Positions 35,446-43,783 of a DNA stretch of 64,000 bases are shown piece by piece. The position numbers were made by a program, and so were the translations under genes. Location: assembly GCF_002176815.1 (NCBI RefSeq), contig NZ_CP021648.1, positions 2,488,001 to 2,552,000 of the forward strand, written 5' to 3'. The notes under the pieces were generated by a model, which was not told where the DNA came from, did no database searches, and saw only the letters and a program-made list of their open reading frames with translations. The stretch's first letter is position 1. Every line of letters begins with the position of its first letter. This stretch comes from Acidovorax sp. T1 (GTDB lineage: Bacteria > Pseudomonadota > Gammaproteobacteria > Burkholderiales > Burkholderiaceae_C).

Positions 35446-35886
35446 ATGAGCACGCATTTTTCCGGCGAAGGCAACATCGGTTCGCCACCGGAGTACCGCG
35501 AATTCCCCAACGGCAACGACGAACCCAGCCGCCTGCTACGCCTGAACGTCTATTTCGACAACCCTGTGCCGAAGAAGGATGGCACGTTCGAGGACCGGGG
35601 CGGCTTCTGGGCGCCGGTGGAAATCTGGCACCGCGACGCCGAGCACTGGAAGGACCTGTACCAGAAAGGCATGCGCGTGCTGGTCGTCGGCCGCATGGAG
35701 CGCGAACCTTGGACGGACAACGAGGATCAGCCGCGCGAAACCTGGCAAATCAATGCGCGCAGCGTCGGCATCCTGCCGTACCGCATCGAGTCCGTGGCCC
35801 TCAGTCCGAAGCCGCAGGAGGCAGAACCGAAGCCCCAGGCCGCTCAAGAATCGACCGCGCCGAAGGAGGCGAAGCGCAGGAAGTGA
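35446..35886 (+). CDS. ssb: ICE single-stranded DNA-binding protein
   Basis: A 146-residue OB-fold protein from the ATG at 35446 (CGGAGA upstream). FSGEGNIGSPPEYREFPNGN and GGFWAPVEIWHRDAEHWKDLY fit the divergent SSB family of these ICEs. The C-terminal tail is Pro/Glu/Ala-rich and ends KEAKRRK, not the acidic DDDIPF tip of housekeeping SSB, so partner binding may differ. It would coat the single strand made during conjugative transfer or replication of the excised element. Confidence 0.85.
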   Translation: MSTHFSGEGNIGSPPEYREFPNGNDEPSRLLRLNVYFDNPVPKKDGTFEDRGGFWAPVEIWHRDAEHWKDLYQKGMRVLVVGRMEREPWTDNEDQPRETWQINARSVGILPYRIESVALSPKPQEAEPKPQAAQESTAPKEAKRRK

Positions 35887-35890
35887 ACCG

Positions 35891-35932
35891 GCATGGAGGG
35901 CGGCGGCCGCAATGCTTCGCCGCCCTCCATGC
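35891..35932 (+). terminator. strong hairpin after ssb
   Basis: Perfect 15-base arms GCATGGAGGGCGGCG and CGCCGCCCTCCATGC around a 12-base loop, starting 5 bases after the ssb stop. There is no T-tract, so it may stabilise the 3' end or act with Rho instead of being a classic terminator. Confidence 0.6.
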
Positions 35933-35938
35933 GCTCGC

Positions 35939-35961
35939 GAGCTATCCCCAGGGGATAGCTC
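35939..35961. repeat. ICE palindrome GAGCTATCCCC, copy 3
   Basis: Perfect 11-base arms as in copy 2 but with A at the centre. It lies 205 bases before topB, in the 280-base gap 35887-36166 that holds no gene. Confidence 0.8.
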
Positions 35962-36166
35962 CACCAACGTCCACCGACTTCCACGCGCTCCCGCAAATCG
36001 CGGCTTCCGGTCCGCACACCTGCGGCCACGCGCCACCCCGCCCAAGCCATTCCATTCCGTGAAAGCGGTCGCCGCTGCATGCGGCTTGTTTGCTGCTGCC
36101 CCAGGTGGCGCTCGGCATCCTCGATTCCAGCAACTCCATGAACAACGGGAATCGGGATGGACGGAC

Positions 36167-38179
36167 ATGCGGCTGTTCTTGTGCGAGAAGCCCTCCCAGG
36201 GCAAAGACATTGGCCGGATTCTCGGTGCCACGCAGCGCGGTGAAGGCTGCCTCAACGGTTCCGGCGTCACCGTCACCTGGTGCATCGGCCATCTCGTGGA
36301 AGCCGCAGCGCCCGAAGCCTACGACGAGCAGTTGAAGCGCTGGTCCATCGAGCAGTTGCCCATCATTCCCCAGCATTGGCGGGTCGAGGTCAAACCGAAA
36401 ACCGCCACGCAGTTCAAGGTCGTCAAGGCGCTTCTGGCGAAGGCGACCCAGCTTGTCATCGCTACCGATGCCGACCGCGAGGGCGAGTTGATCGCGCGCG
36501 AGATCATCGACCTGTGCGGCTACCGCGGCCCCATCGAGCGGCTGTGGCTGTCGGCGCTCAACGACGCATCCATTCGCGCCGCACTCGGCAAGCTCCGGCC
36601 ATCGGCCGAGACCTTGCCGATGTACTACTCGGCGCTGGCGCGCTCTCGGGCGGACTGGCTCGTCGGCATGAACCTCAGCCGGTTGTTCACGGTGCTGGGG
36701 CGGCAGGCCGGCTACGACGGCGTGCTGTCGGTCGGTCGCGTCCAGACCCCGACGCTCAAACTGGTCGTGGACCGGGATCGCGAGATCGCAGCCTTCGTGT
36801 CCGTGCCGTACTGGGCCATCGACGTGTCCCTGTCCGCTGGCAGCCAGGCTTTCACCGCGCAGTGGGTTCCCCCGAAAGCATGCACCGACGACGCCGGCCG
36901 CTGCCTGCAGCAGCCCATCGCGCAGCACGCCGCGCAGCAGATCCGCGCCGCGGACAGCGCCCAGGTGGTGGCGGTCGAAACCGAGCGCGTGCGGGAAGGC
37001 CCGCCGCTGCCGTTCGACCTGGGGACCTTGCAGGAGGTGTGTTCCAGGCAGCTTGGGCTCGATGTGCAGGAGACCTTAGACATTGCTCAGGCCCTATACG
37101 AGACGCACAAGGCCACGACGTACCCGCGCTCCGATTCGGGCTACCTGCCCGAAAGCATGTTCGCCGAGGTGCCAACGGTCCTCGACAGCCTGGTCAAGAC
37201 CGATCCCTTGCTGCGACCGATCATGGACCAGCTCGACCGCACTCAACGCTCACGCGCCTGGAACGACGCGAAGGTGTCTGCTCACCACGGCATCATCCCG
37301 ACGCTCGAACCGGCGAACCTCTCGACCATGAGTGAGAAGGAACTGGCAGTGTATCGGCTGATCCGGGCGCATTACCTGGCGCAATTCCTTCCTCACCACG
37401 AGTTCGACCGCACTGTGGCGAACCTCTCCTGCGGCCAGCAGACGCTGGCGGCCACCGGCAAGCAGGTCGTCGTCAAGGGGTGGCGCCTGGTGCTGGCCGA
37501 ACCGCAATCCGAGGAGGATGGCGACCCTGCGGCGCGCAGCCAGGTACTGCCCGCGCTGCGCGAGGGCCTGGCATGTCAGGTGGCCGACGTCGATCTGAAG
37601 GCGCTCAAGACGCTGCCCCCTCGGCCCTATACGCAGGGCGAGTTGGTCAAGTCCATGAAGGGCGTCGCCAAACTGGTCTCGGACCCGCGCCTGAAACAGA
37701 AGCTCAAGGATACGGTCGGCATCGGCACCGAAGCGACGCGGGCCAACATCATCAGTGGCCTGCTGACGCGGGGCTACCTCATGAAGAAGGGCCGCGCCAT
37801 CCGCGCCTCGGATGCGGCCTTCACCCTGATCGACGCGGTGCCCACAGCGATTGCCGACCCAGGGACAACCGCCGTCTGGGAACAGGCGCTGGACATGATC
37901 GAAGCTGGACAGCTCACGCTGGACGTATTCATCGGCAAGCAGGCTGCATGGATCTCACAGTTGATCGCGCAGTACGGCAGCACGTCCCTGTCCATCAAGG
38001 TTCCCCACGGACCGCCTTGCCCACAGTGCGGCGCACCGACGCGCCAGCGCACCGGCAAGAGCGGCCCATTCTGGTCGTGCAGTCGCTACCCCGACTGCAA
38101 AGGCACGCTGCCGGTCGAATCCGGCACGTCCAAGCGTGGTGCCTCGCGCCCGCGCCGCAGCGGCCGCAAAGGCTCCTGA
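36167..38179 (+). CDS. topB: DNA topoisomerase III (ICE-borne)
   Basis: A 670-residue type IA topoisomerase. The TOPRIM domain is MRLFLCEKPSQGKDI plus ATDADREGELIAREI near residue 103. The catalytic Tyr is in TTYPRSDSGYLPES (about residue 320). GIGTEATRANII is the typical conserved block in domain IV. The C-terminus carries one Cys4-type zinc element (CPQCGAPTRQRTGKSGPFW then CSRYPDCKG). The ATG at 36167 is used; the longer open frame upstream overlaps ssb. It is expected to resolve replication or transfer intermediates of the element. Confidence 0.93.
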   Translation: MRLFLCEKPSQGKDIGRILGATQRGEGCLNGSGVTVTWCIGHLVEAAAPEAYDEQLKRWSIEQLPIIPQHWRVEVKPKTATQFKVVKALLAKATQLVIATDADREGELIAREIIDLCGYRGPIERLWLSALNDASIRAALGKLRPSAETLPMYYSALARSRADWLVGMNLSRLFTVLGRQAGYDGVLSVGRVQTPTLKLVVDRDREIAAFVSVPYWAIDVSLSAGSQAFTAQWVPPKACTDDAGRCLQQPIAQHAAQQIRAADSAQVVAVETERVREGPPLPFDLGTLQEVCSRQLGLDVQETLDIAQALYETHKATTYPRSDSGYLPESMFAEVPTVLDSLVKTDPLLRPIMDQLDRTQRSRAWNDAKVSAHHGIIPTLEPANLSTMSEKELAVYRLIRAHYLAQFLPHHEFDRTVANLSCGQQTLAATGKQVVVKGWRLVLAEPQSEEDGDPAARSQVLPALREGLACQVADVDLKALKTLPPRPYTQGELVKSMKGVAKLVSDPRLKQKLKDTVGIGTEATRANIISGLLTRGYLMKKGRAIRASDAAFTLIDAVPTAIADPGTTAVWEQALDMIEAGQLTLDVFIGKQAAWISQLIAQYGSTSLSIKVPHGPPCPQCGAPTRQRTGKSGPFWSCSRYPDCKGTLPVESGTSKRGASRPRRSGRKGS

Positions 38180-38380
38180 CCGACCCCGTTCCCCGTGAGC
38201 CGTGCCCGCCATCGGCGGCGCGGCCTGTGTTCCGCACGCCCTGCGGGACGCCCAGCGCGCAACGCCTTCTTGTCCGTGTGCGCGTCCCGCTTGGTCATCC
38301 CCGGCCGCGGGACCTGAAGGTAGCTTCTCCGCGAACCGCCTCCTGCGCGTTCTGCTGATCTGCATTTCCCCCGCCTCTGC

Positions 38381-38432
38381 GAAGGGTCCCCCGGTGGCTT
38401 GCCAAGCTGCGCGAGCCACCCGGAGACCCTTC
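38381..38432 (+). ncRNA. long hairpin in the methyltransferase leader
   Basis: GAAGGGTC plus CCGGTGGCT on the left and AGCCACCCGG plus GACCCTTC on the right give about 18 pairs with one bulge around a 14-base loop. It lies in a 519-base gap (38180-38698) without a gene. A smaller hairpin GCCGGTGCCCGCCGGC follows near 38452. The segment is probably a structured 5' leader or a DNA-level site. Confidence 0.5.
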
Positions 38433-38613
38433 GTGGTCAGCGGTATTCGGTGCCGGTGCCCGCCGGCGCAAAAACGGGCTCCCTTTGTGCGCGGATGTGC
38501 GCCAGACGATGCCGGCGCGAACCACGACATGCGCCGGGTGTGATTGCTGATGAGCAGACGGTTCTAGCGACGACCGGGCCTGCACCAGCCCACGGGTGGT
38601 TCTGTCCTCCCGA

Positions 38614-38645
38614 GCCGAAGGCCGCAGGGCCTTCGGCGCCTTTCT
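38614..38645 (+). terminator. hairpin just before the methyltransferase gene
   Basis: GCCGAAGGCC (38614-38623) and GGCCTTCGGC (38628-38637) form ten pairs around GCAG, followed by GCCTTTCTCC. It lies 54 bases before the start codon, so it could attenuate transcription into the gene. Confidence 0.5.
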
Positions 38646-38698
38646 CCTGCCTATCAACGTCCCGGCCCGCCCCGGGCCACACGAACAGGAGACCCGAC

Positions 38699-40306
38699 AT
38701 GAACCCGCAACCTTGCACCCTTCGCGGTGCACCCCAGGCCGCGCCACTGCTGTACGGCAGCGTGTGCAGCGGCATCGAGGCCGTGAGCCTCGCATGGCAA
38801 CCCCTCGGCCTCAAAGCCGCGTGGTTCGCCGAGATCGAGCCGTTCCCGAGCGCCGTGCTCGCCCACCGTTACCCCCATGTGCCCAACCTGGGCGACATGA
38901 CCGCGATCGCCCGTCAGGTGCGCGCCGGCACCGTGCCGGCGCCCGACATCCTGGTCGGCGGCACGCCGTGCCAGTCGTTCAGCGTTGCCGGCGCGCGCCA
39001 GGGGCTGAACGACCCGCGCGGCGCCTTGACCCTTGCCTATGTGGAGCTTGCAAATGCCATCGACCAAACCCGCCACCAAGACCGCCGCCCGCCGGCAACG
39101 CTCGTCTGGGAAAACGTCCCCGGCGTCCTCAACGACCGCAGCAATGCCTTCGGGCATTTCCTGGGAGCACTGGCCGGAGAAAGCCGTGCGCTCCAGCCGC
39201 CAGGGGAAAAATGGGCGCACGCTGGTTGTGTGTCTGGACCCCGCCGCCGCATCGCCTGGCGCGTGCTCGACGCTCAATATTTCGGTGTCGCCCAACGCCG
39301 CAAGCGCGTGTTTCTTGTGGCATGTGGTGGTGATGACCTCGATCCCTCCGAAGTACTTTTTGAGCGCACAGGCCTGCGCGGGGATTCTTCTGCGGGCCGT
39401 GCGCCGTGGCAAGAAGCTGCCCGCGCTGCTGGACCGGGTGCTGCAGCAGCAGGCGGATACGCAGGATTCGCTGGACTGAACCAGCCCTACGGCAAGGTCA
39501 CGACGACGTTCGGATTCAGCGGCGGCATTGGCCCCGTCGATGTTGCGGCATGCCTGATGGCCGCGGGTCCCAAGCACGACATCCGCACCGAGACGTTCAT
39601 GGTGCAGTCCATCGCCGGCAGCATCGCCCACACCCTCGACACCGCCAACAACGGCAAGGGCAGCAGCGAGGACGGTACGGGAAAGGGCGTGCCGATCATC
39701 GCCTTCACCGCCCAGGGCAGCGGCGCGGACGCCACGATCGAACTGACGCCGACGCTGCGTGCCGGCGGGCATCGCAACAGCCATGCGAACGCAGGCGTCG
39801 TGCCCGCCATCGCCTTCGCGCAGAACAACCGCGGCGAAGTGCGCTTCGAGTCGGGCCATGGACAGGTGTCTTGCACCGTCCTGTCCAACGGCAAGCCGGG
39901 CTACGGTGTGCCGATGGTGGCCTGCGTTGCCCTGCGGGGACGGACGCAGGGTCTTGCCGCCGAACTGGGCGGAAGCGTTGCGGCGGCGTTGCGTACCAGC
40001 GGCGGCGGCGCAGACAAGCCCCATGTCCTGGCCCCCGACTTCGAGGCACATTTCCGCTACGACTGGAATGAATCCGGTGCAGCGGACTGGTCGCAATGGC
40101 GGGTGCGGCGGCTGATGCCCATGGAGTGCGAGCGGCTGCAGGGCATGCCCGACGACTACACGCTGATCCCCTATCGCGGCAAGCCTGCCGCAGACGCTCC
40201 GCGCTACAAGGCGATTGGCAACTCCATGGCCGTCCCGTGCATGGCTTGGCTGGGCAACCGGCTGGTGCAGTGCCTGCACAAGACGGACTCGACCGCTTCG
40301 GATTGA
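38699..40306 (+). CDS. DNA (cytosine-5) methyltransferase, orphan
   Basis: A 535-residue C5-methyltransferase. Motif I is YGSVCSGIEAVSLAW, the catalytic motif IV is GGTPCQSFSVAG, motif VI is WENVPGVL, motif VIII is AQRRKRVFLV, and motif X is AIGNSMAVPCMAWLG at the C-terminus. The long Gly/Ala-rich region between VIII and IX (about residues 220-440) is the target-recognition part. No restriction endonuclease gene is near, so it most likely protects the element from host restriction. GAGAC precedes the ATG at 38699; earlier in-frame starts lie within the structured leader. Confidence 0.92.
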   Translation: MNPQPCTLRGAPQAAPLLYGSVCSGIEAVSLAWQPLGLKAAWFAEIEPFPSAVLAHRYPHVPNLGDMTAIARQVRAGTVPAPDILVGGTPCQSFSVAGARQGLNDPRGALTLAYVELANAIDQTRHQDRRPPATLVWENVPGVLNDRSNAFGHFLGALAGESRALQPPGEKWAHAGCVSGPRRRIAWRVLDAQYFGVAQRRKRVFLVACGGDDLDPSEVLFERTGLRGDSSAGRAPWQEAARAAGPGAAAAGGYAGFAGLNQPYGKVTTTFGFSGGIGPVDVAACLMAAGPKHDIRTETFMVQSIAGSIAHTLDTANNGKGSSEDGTGKGVPIIAFTAQGSGADATIELTPTLRAGGHRNSHANAGVVPAIAFAQNNRGEVRFESGHGQVSCTVLSNGKPGYGVPMVACVALRGRTQGLAAELGGSVAAALRTSGGGADKPHVLAPDFEAHFRYDWNESGAADWSQWRVRRLMPMECERLQGMPDDYTLIPYRGKPAADAPRYKAIGNSMAVPCMAWLGNRLVQCLHKTDSTASD

Positions 40307-40348
40307 TCGACGACGCAGCCTGCCGGCCGCGCCATTCTCCCCCTGCAT

Positions 40349-40447
40349 TGCCGATGTATCGGCAGCAGCCCGCAGCCAGGGTGTCAAGGCTGCCGTGGGT
40401 TCCGCCCACGCCACCCACCAGTTCGCTTCGGCATCTCACCGGCGAAC
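40349..40447 (+). ncRNA. structured leader RNA, copy A
   Basis: Successive hairpins are TGCCGAT/ATCGGCA (40349-40364), GCAGCC/GGCTGC (40372-40393), GTGGG/CCCAC (40395-40409), then the linker GCCACCCACCAG and GTTCGC/GCGAAC (40421-40447). The same order with compensatory changes occurs at 41247. It precedes the 185-residue gene by 100 bases. Confidence 0.7.
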
Positions 40448-40548
40448 GCTGCCCACCGGGGCACCGATGCCTCCTTTCTCCAACCCACGGGATGGTCGCC
40501 ACGTCCCGTCAGGGGCATGTCGCCACCCGGTCGATTTCAGGACTTCCC

Positions 40549-41106
40549 ATGGACACCATCACCAAGCAAGACCGCATCACGCTGAAGAACCTCAAGGTCG
40601 CCGACTTCGCCAGCGAGGAAACGCTGTGCTTCACCGCGACCATCGTGTTCGACGGCACTCCCATCGCCGAGGCCCGCAACGACGGGCATGGCGGCTCGAC
40701 ATTCCTCCGCGCGCTCAATGGCAAGACGACGCTGCTGGCTCAGGCCGAAGCCTTTGCCAAGGGCTTGCCGCCTGCGCCGCTCGATCTAGGTCAGGAGGGT
40801 GAAGACCCTCATTACATCGACATGACGCTCGACTTCCTGGTCGATGAACTGGCCGATGCCATGCACGCGGAGCGCAAGGTGCGAGCCGCCTTCAACCGCG
40901 ACATCGGCAACAAGGTGCTGTTCATCAAGGACGGCAAACTGCTGTTCATCAAAGGCATCAAGCTCAAGGCTATCGCCGACCGCAAGGCGTACTTCGCGTC
41001 GCTGCGCACCAGGCAGGCCCAGCCCATCGTCATCCTCGCCGAGCTTCCGCCCGAGCGGGCATTCGACCTGTGGAAGCAGCATGTCCTGGGCGACAAGCCC
41101 GATTGA
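40549..41106 (+). CDS. conserved ICE protein, function unknown
   Basis: A 185-residue soluble protein I do not recognise. It begins MDTITKQDRITLKNLKVADF. The middle holds a predicted nucleic-acid or small-ligand type alpha/beta mix without motif, and the stretch VLFIKDGKLLFIKGIKLKAI contains a short internal repeat (LFIK twice). The start is chosen because the structured leader occupies the upstream frame. It is read alone, with a terminator 26 bases after the stop. Confidence 0.7.
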   Translation: MDTITKQDRITLKNLKVADFASEETLCFTATIVFDGTPIAEARNDGHGGSTFLRALNGKTTLLAQAEAFAKGLPPAPLDLGQEGEDPHYIDMTLDFLVDELADAMHAERKVRAAFNRDIGNKVLFIKDGKLLFIKGIKLKAIADRKAYFASLRTRQAQPIVILAELPPERAFDLWKQHVLGDKPD

Positions 41107-41131
41107 CCCAGCGCCACCGCACCCTCCTGAC

Positions 41132-41162
41132 AGCCCCGTACTCGATGCGGGGCTTTTCTTTT
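41132..41162 (+). terminator. intrinsic terminator
   Basis: AGCCCCG (41132-41138) and CGGGGCT (41148-41154) precede TTTCTTTT. Confidence 0.8.
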
Positions 41163-41246
41163 CCGGTGCTCATCAATCGGGGCTGGGCCGAATGCCGTTT
41201 TCCAACTGACGCGACGCAGCCCTCGCACGAAGCTGCCTGCATGTTC

Positions 41247-41342
41247 GCTGATTCGTCAGCACATGCCAGCAGCCAGGGTTCCAGGCTGCCGCGGGTCTCT
41301 CCCGCGTCACCCACCAGTCCGCATCGCATCAATCTCGCGGAC
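41247..41342 (+). ncRNA. structured leader RNA, copy B
   Basis: GCTGA/TCAGC (41247-41260), the linker ACATGCC, GCAGCC/GGCTGC (41269-41289), GCGGG/CCCGC (41291-41305), the linker GTCACCCACCAG and GTCCGC/GCGGAC (41317-41342). Compared with copy A the second-last and last stems change on both sides (GTGGG/CCCAC to GCGGG/CCCGC, GTTCGC/GCGAAC to GTCCGC/GCGGAC). The gap 41107-41437 holds only the terminator and this element. Confidence 0.75.
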
Positions 41343-41437
41343 GCGCGTCCCCGTGACGCCGATGCTTTTTTTCCAACCGCGTGCGGGAGCTGCCATCCCG
41401 TGAGGGACGAGGCCCCGCTTTTCCAAGGAGCCCGTCC

Positions 41438-41650
41438 ATGTCCCAGCAAGCCTCTTTCGGCCAGTTGGCCCTGACCTACTGCGGCAAGTTCCTGCCGCTC
41501 GAAGTCCTGCAAAGCGCCGCCGGCCACTACATCGGCACGCGCGATACCGAAGGTCCCGTTTCGCGGGAATCCCGCGAGTACTTCCGCAGCTATGCCGCGG
41601 CTCAACGCGCCCTCGAAAGAGGCGGCTGGTCCCAGCTCGCCGTTCCCTGA
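41438..41650 (+). CDS. small conserved ICE protein (70 residues), function unknown
   Basis: Begins MSQQASFGQLALTYCGKFLP and ends ERGGWSQLAVP. It is neutral, with an SRESREYFRSYAAAQRALE amphipathic helix near the middle. AAGGAG lies 8 bases before the ATG. It is preceded by structured leader copy B and followed after 21 bases by the next gene, so the two are probably one transcript. No function can be read from the sequence. Confidence 0.65.
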   Translation: MSQQASFGQLALTYCGKFLPLEVLQSAAGHYIGTRDTEGPVSRESREYFRSYAAAQRALERGGWSQLAVP

Positions 41651-41671
41651 TCCAACTGGAGAAATCACGTC

Positions 41672-42064
41672 ATGAACCAGCTATTGCCGCGGGAAGTCGT
41701 CGATCAGATCATGCGGGAAGATCAGCGTTTCGCTGCCGCGCCCCAAGCCTTCTTCGAGGCCTGGAAGCGCGGTGTCGAGATTGCTGGTCCCGAGTGGTTC
41801 GGCGACGGCACCCGTGAAGGCCTGAACCAGGCCAACACCAAGTGGGATTTGCGTCCCGACGTGCTGCGGCTCAACGATGCCCTCGGCGTCCTGAGCAGCG
41901 GCGAACGCATGTTCCTGTCCGCCATGGTCAGCTTCTACAACGCGCGCGAGGGCGGTGCCATGCTCAAGCGCTGCCGCTTCCACGGGCTGTCGGACTTCGA
42001 CGGTCTCGATCTGGAACGCCGCAAGGTCATCGCCGACCTGCTGGTGAACTACAGCGGTTGGTGA
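41672..42064 (+). CDS. conserved ICE protein (130 residues), function unknown
   Basis: Begins MNQLLPREVVDQIMREDQRF. The sequence is soluble and mostly helical, with conserved-looking aromatic motifs (AWKRGVEIAGPEWFGDG, FLSAMVSFYNAREGG). No catalytic or DNA-binding motif is evident. GGAGAAAT precedes the ATG. A strong ten-pair terminator follows 40 bases after the stop. Confidence 0.65.
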   Translation: MNQLLPREVVDQIMREDQRFAAAPQAFFEAWKRGVEIAGPEWFGDGTREGLNQANTKWDLRPDVLRLNDALGVLSSGERMFLSAMVSFYNAREGGAMLKRCRFHGLSDFDGLDLERRKVIADLLVNYSGW

Positions 42065-42103
42065 GCCGGTCTCCGGCACGCCACTGTCCTCTCGCCCCCC
42101 CGT

Positions 42104-42144
42104 GAGGGACATGCGCCCATAAGGCCATGTCCCTCAATTTTTCT
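42104..42144 (+). terminator. strong intrinsic terminator
   Basis: GAGGGACATG (42104-42113) and CATGTCCCTC (42126-42135), with further GCC/GGC pairing inside, precede AATTTTTCTT. Confidence 0.85.
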
Positions 42145-42236
42145 TCCCCATCGCCCGACGCCAACGGCCTTGGGCTATTCCCTGCGGATGCCATCGTCCG
42201 CATGGGCTGGCTCCGCTCTTCTCGAAAGGAGCCAGC

Positions 42237-42868
42237 ATGGCAAACAACTACTACGAAGGCACGGGCGTTCTCGTGCTCAACCGCGTTACTCCCGTCATCA
42301 AGGCACTGTTCGGTGCTTTCGCGCTCGACGAAAACCATCCCGGCAATGGGCAGGCCTACATCGCCCAGATCGCCGAAACCAATGATCCACGCTGGACAGA
42401 TGTGCTGAGTTGTCGATTCCGCCTCTGCTTGAACGGCTGGCCGCGCACTTCCGTGCTGACCAGGACGGGGAGCGGGAGAACCTGATCGAGCACCACCAAT
42501 TCGAGGACAGCGCCGACCTGGAAGCCCTGCTTCTGATCGCTACCCGCTTCGATGACGGCCATCACCTGACCGCCATCCAGTTCGAGGGCTGCTGGTATTG
42601 CAGCAAGCCAAGGCTGTTCGAGTTCGGTGGCCACGGCTGCTACCTGAGCCGCGAGGTACAGGTCTTCAGAACGTCCTCGCAGGCGCTCCAACTCGGCGAC
42701 CAACTGCGCAAGGCCATCGTGGCCACCGACATCGAAGAGGCCTCGGCGTTGATCGCGTTGGAGGCCGCCAACCTGCTCGCCGGCATCAACGACGAGCATT
42801 TCCGCCTGAGTGTGCGCCATCGCGTCGCCGAACGACTGGCCCAGACGCCGACGATCAGCGCCGCCTGA
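42237..42868 (+). pseudogene. conserved ICE protein broken by a frameshift or internal deletion
   Basis: The first frame starts at 42237 with MANNYYEGTGVLVLNRVTPV and reads AYIAQIAETNDPRWTDV before leaving its natural frame near 42405. The continuation appears in the next frame as IPPLLERLAAHFRADQDGER through FEGCWYCSKPRLFEFGGHG to the stop at 42868. Both parts look like one protein family. From memory, intact relatives have extra residues at the junction, so a short internal deletion is more likely than a single-base error. The second half could still be translated from the TTG at 42410. Confidence 0.65.
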
Positions 42869-42887
42869 CGCATTTTCCACTTTCAAC

Positions 42888-42910
42888 CCACCGGGTCCAA
42901 TTCCCGGTGG
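42888..42910 (+). terminator. leader hairpin
   Basis: CCACCGGG and CCCGGTGG around a seven-base loop, 38 bases before the next start codon. There is no T-tract. Confidence 0.5.
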
Positions 42911-42948
42911 CGGGGATTGGCTCCATTATTCAAATCTGGAGAGTTCCC

Positions 42949-43686
42949 ATGTCCCAGAAACCCAATCCCTTTCTCCGCGGCTACTGGAATCTAAAAATCG
43001 TCCGCACGCTGTGCATCGGCTACGACGACGGAAGCCCGCATGTCTGGCGAATCATCCACGCGAGTCAAAAGCACTTTTCCGACGAGGAACTGATTTCATC
43101 CTCGTGCATCGTCACCAGCGATTTCGCCGTGGTCAGGAATGGTCCCGAACCCGTGAGTGCCGAGGTGCTGGCCGAATGCGATACCGCAGAAGGTGTCAGC
43201 GGCGAAGGTGTAATCGGTGCCGTGGTCTATGCCATCCATGGCGACGACTTCGACGGTCGCCCCATCCACGTCGGCGACGCCTATTCGGCAGAGGCAGCGC
43301 GGGAAGTCGTACAGCGCCTGAGTTTCGAGACCGGCTACTACAGCCGGTGCTGGGAAATCAGCAGCGCACACATCAGCCAAGAAACCGGCCAATACCTCGC
43401 CAACCTGGCAGACCTCGCTACGCCGGAGGCATTCCTGTTCATCGCGTTCCGGGTTCCGTACAGCCCGGCGATCGGCATCAAGCTGATCTCCACCCCCTGG
43501 ACGGACAAGAACCTGGACCACGCCGAGGGCATCAGTGCGGAGCAGCTTCGCCAGGAGCACCGAAGCAAGGGTATGCCGGATGACCTGGCGAACGTCATTG
43601 AACTGGCTGGCCAGGCCGACGTGCGCATCCTGATTCTCGACGCCGACGCACCCGTGCTGTTGGGCCTGCCGTTGGCCGAATCCTAG
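42949..43686 (+). CDS. conserved ICE protein (245 residues), function unknown
   Basis: Begins MSQKPNPFLRGYWNLKIVRT. The soluble sequence contains YAIHGDDFDGRPIHVGDAYS near residue 90 and ANLADLATPEAFLFIAFRVP near 150, possibly a DUF5983-type protein, though I am unsure. The C-terminus ILILDADAPVLLGLPLAES resembles a beta-alpha unit. TGGAGAG precedes the ATG at 42949. It is read alone between two leader hairpins. Confidence 0.65.
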   Translation: MSQKPNPFLRGYWNLKIVRTLCIGYDDGSPHVWRIIHASQKHFSDEELISSSCIVTSDFAVVRNGPEPVSAEVLAECDTAEGVSGEGVIGAVVYAIHGDDFDGRPIHVGDAYSAEAAREVVQRLSFETGYYSRCWEISSAHISQETGQYLANLADLATPEAFLFIAFRVPYSPAIGIKLISTPWTDKNLDHAEGISAEQLRQEHRSKGMPDDLANVIELAGQADVRILILDADAPVLLGLPLAES

Positions 43687-43728
43687 CAGCCGCTCGACGC
43701 AACATCCTTCCTCTTTGTTCTCCCCCAT

Positions 43729-43761
43729 ACCGGCCCGTCTCCCTCCCGGAGCCGGGCTGGT
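43729..43761 (+). terminator. leader hairpin
   Basis: ACCGGCCCG pairs with CGGGCTGGT (one G-U) just before the ribosome binding site of the 92-residue gene. Confidence 0.45.
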
Positions 43762-43783
43762 CCATTTTCATAGGAGCAACCTC

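Noticed and set aside
38540..38580. CTGATGAG sequence suggesting a hammerhead ribozyme
   Set aside because: The required GAAA box and closing stems are not found at the right spacing.
38699..40306. Restriction-modification system
   Set aside because: Only the methyltransferase is present; neighbours on both sides show no nuclease features.
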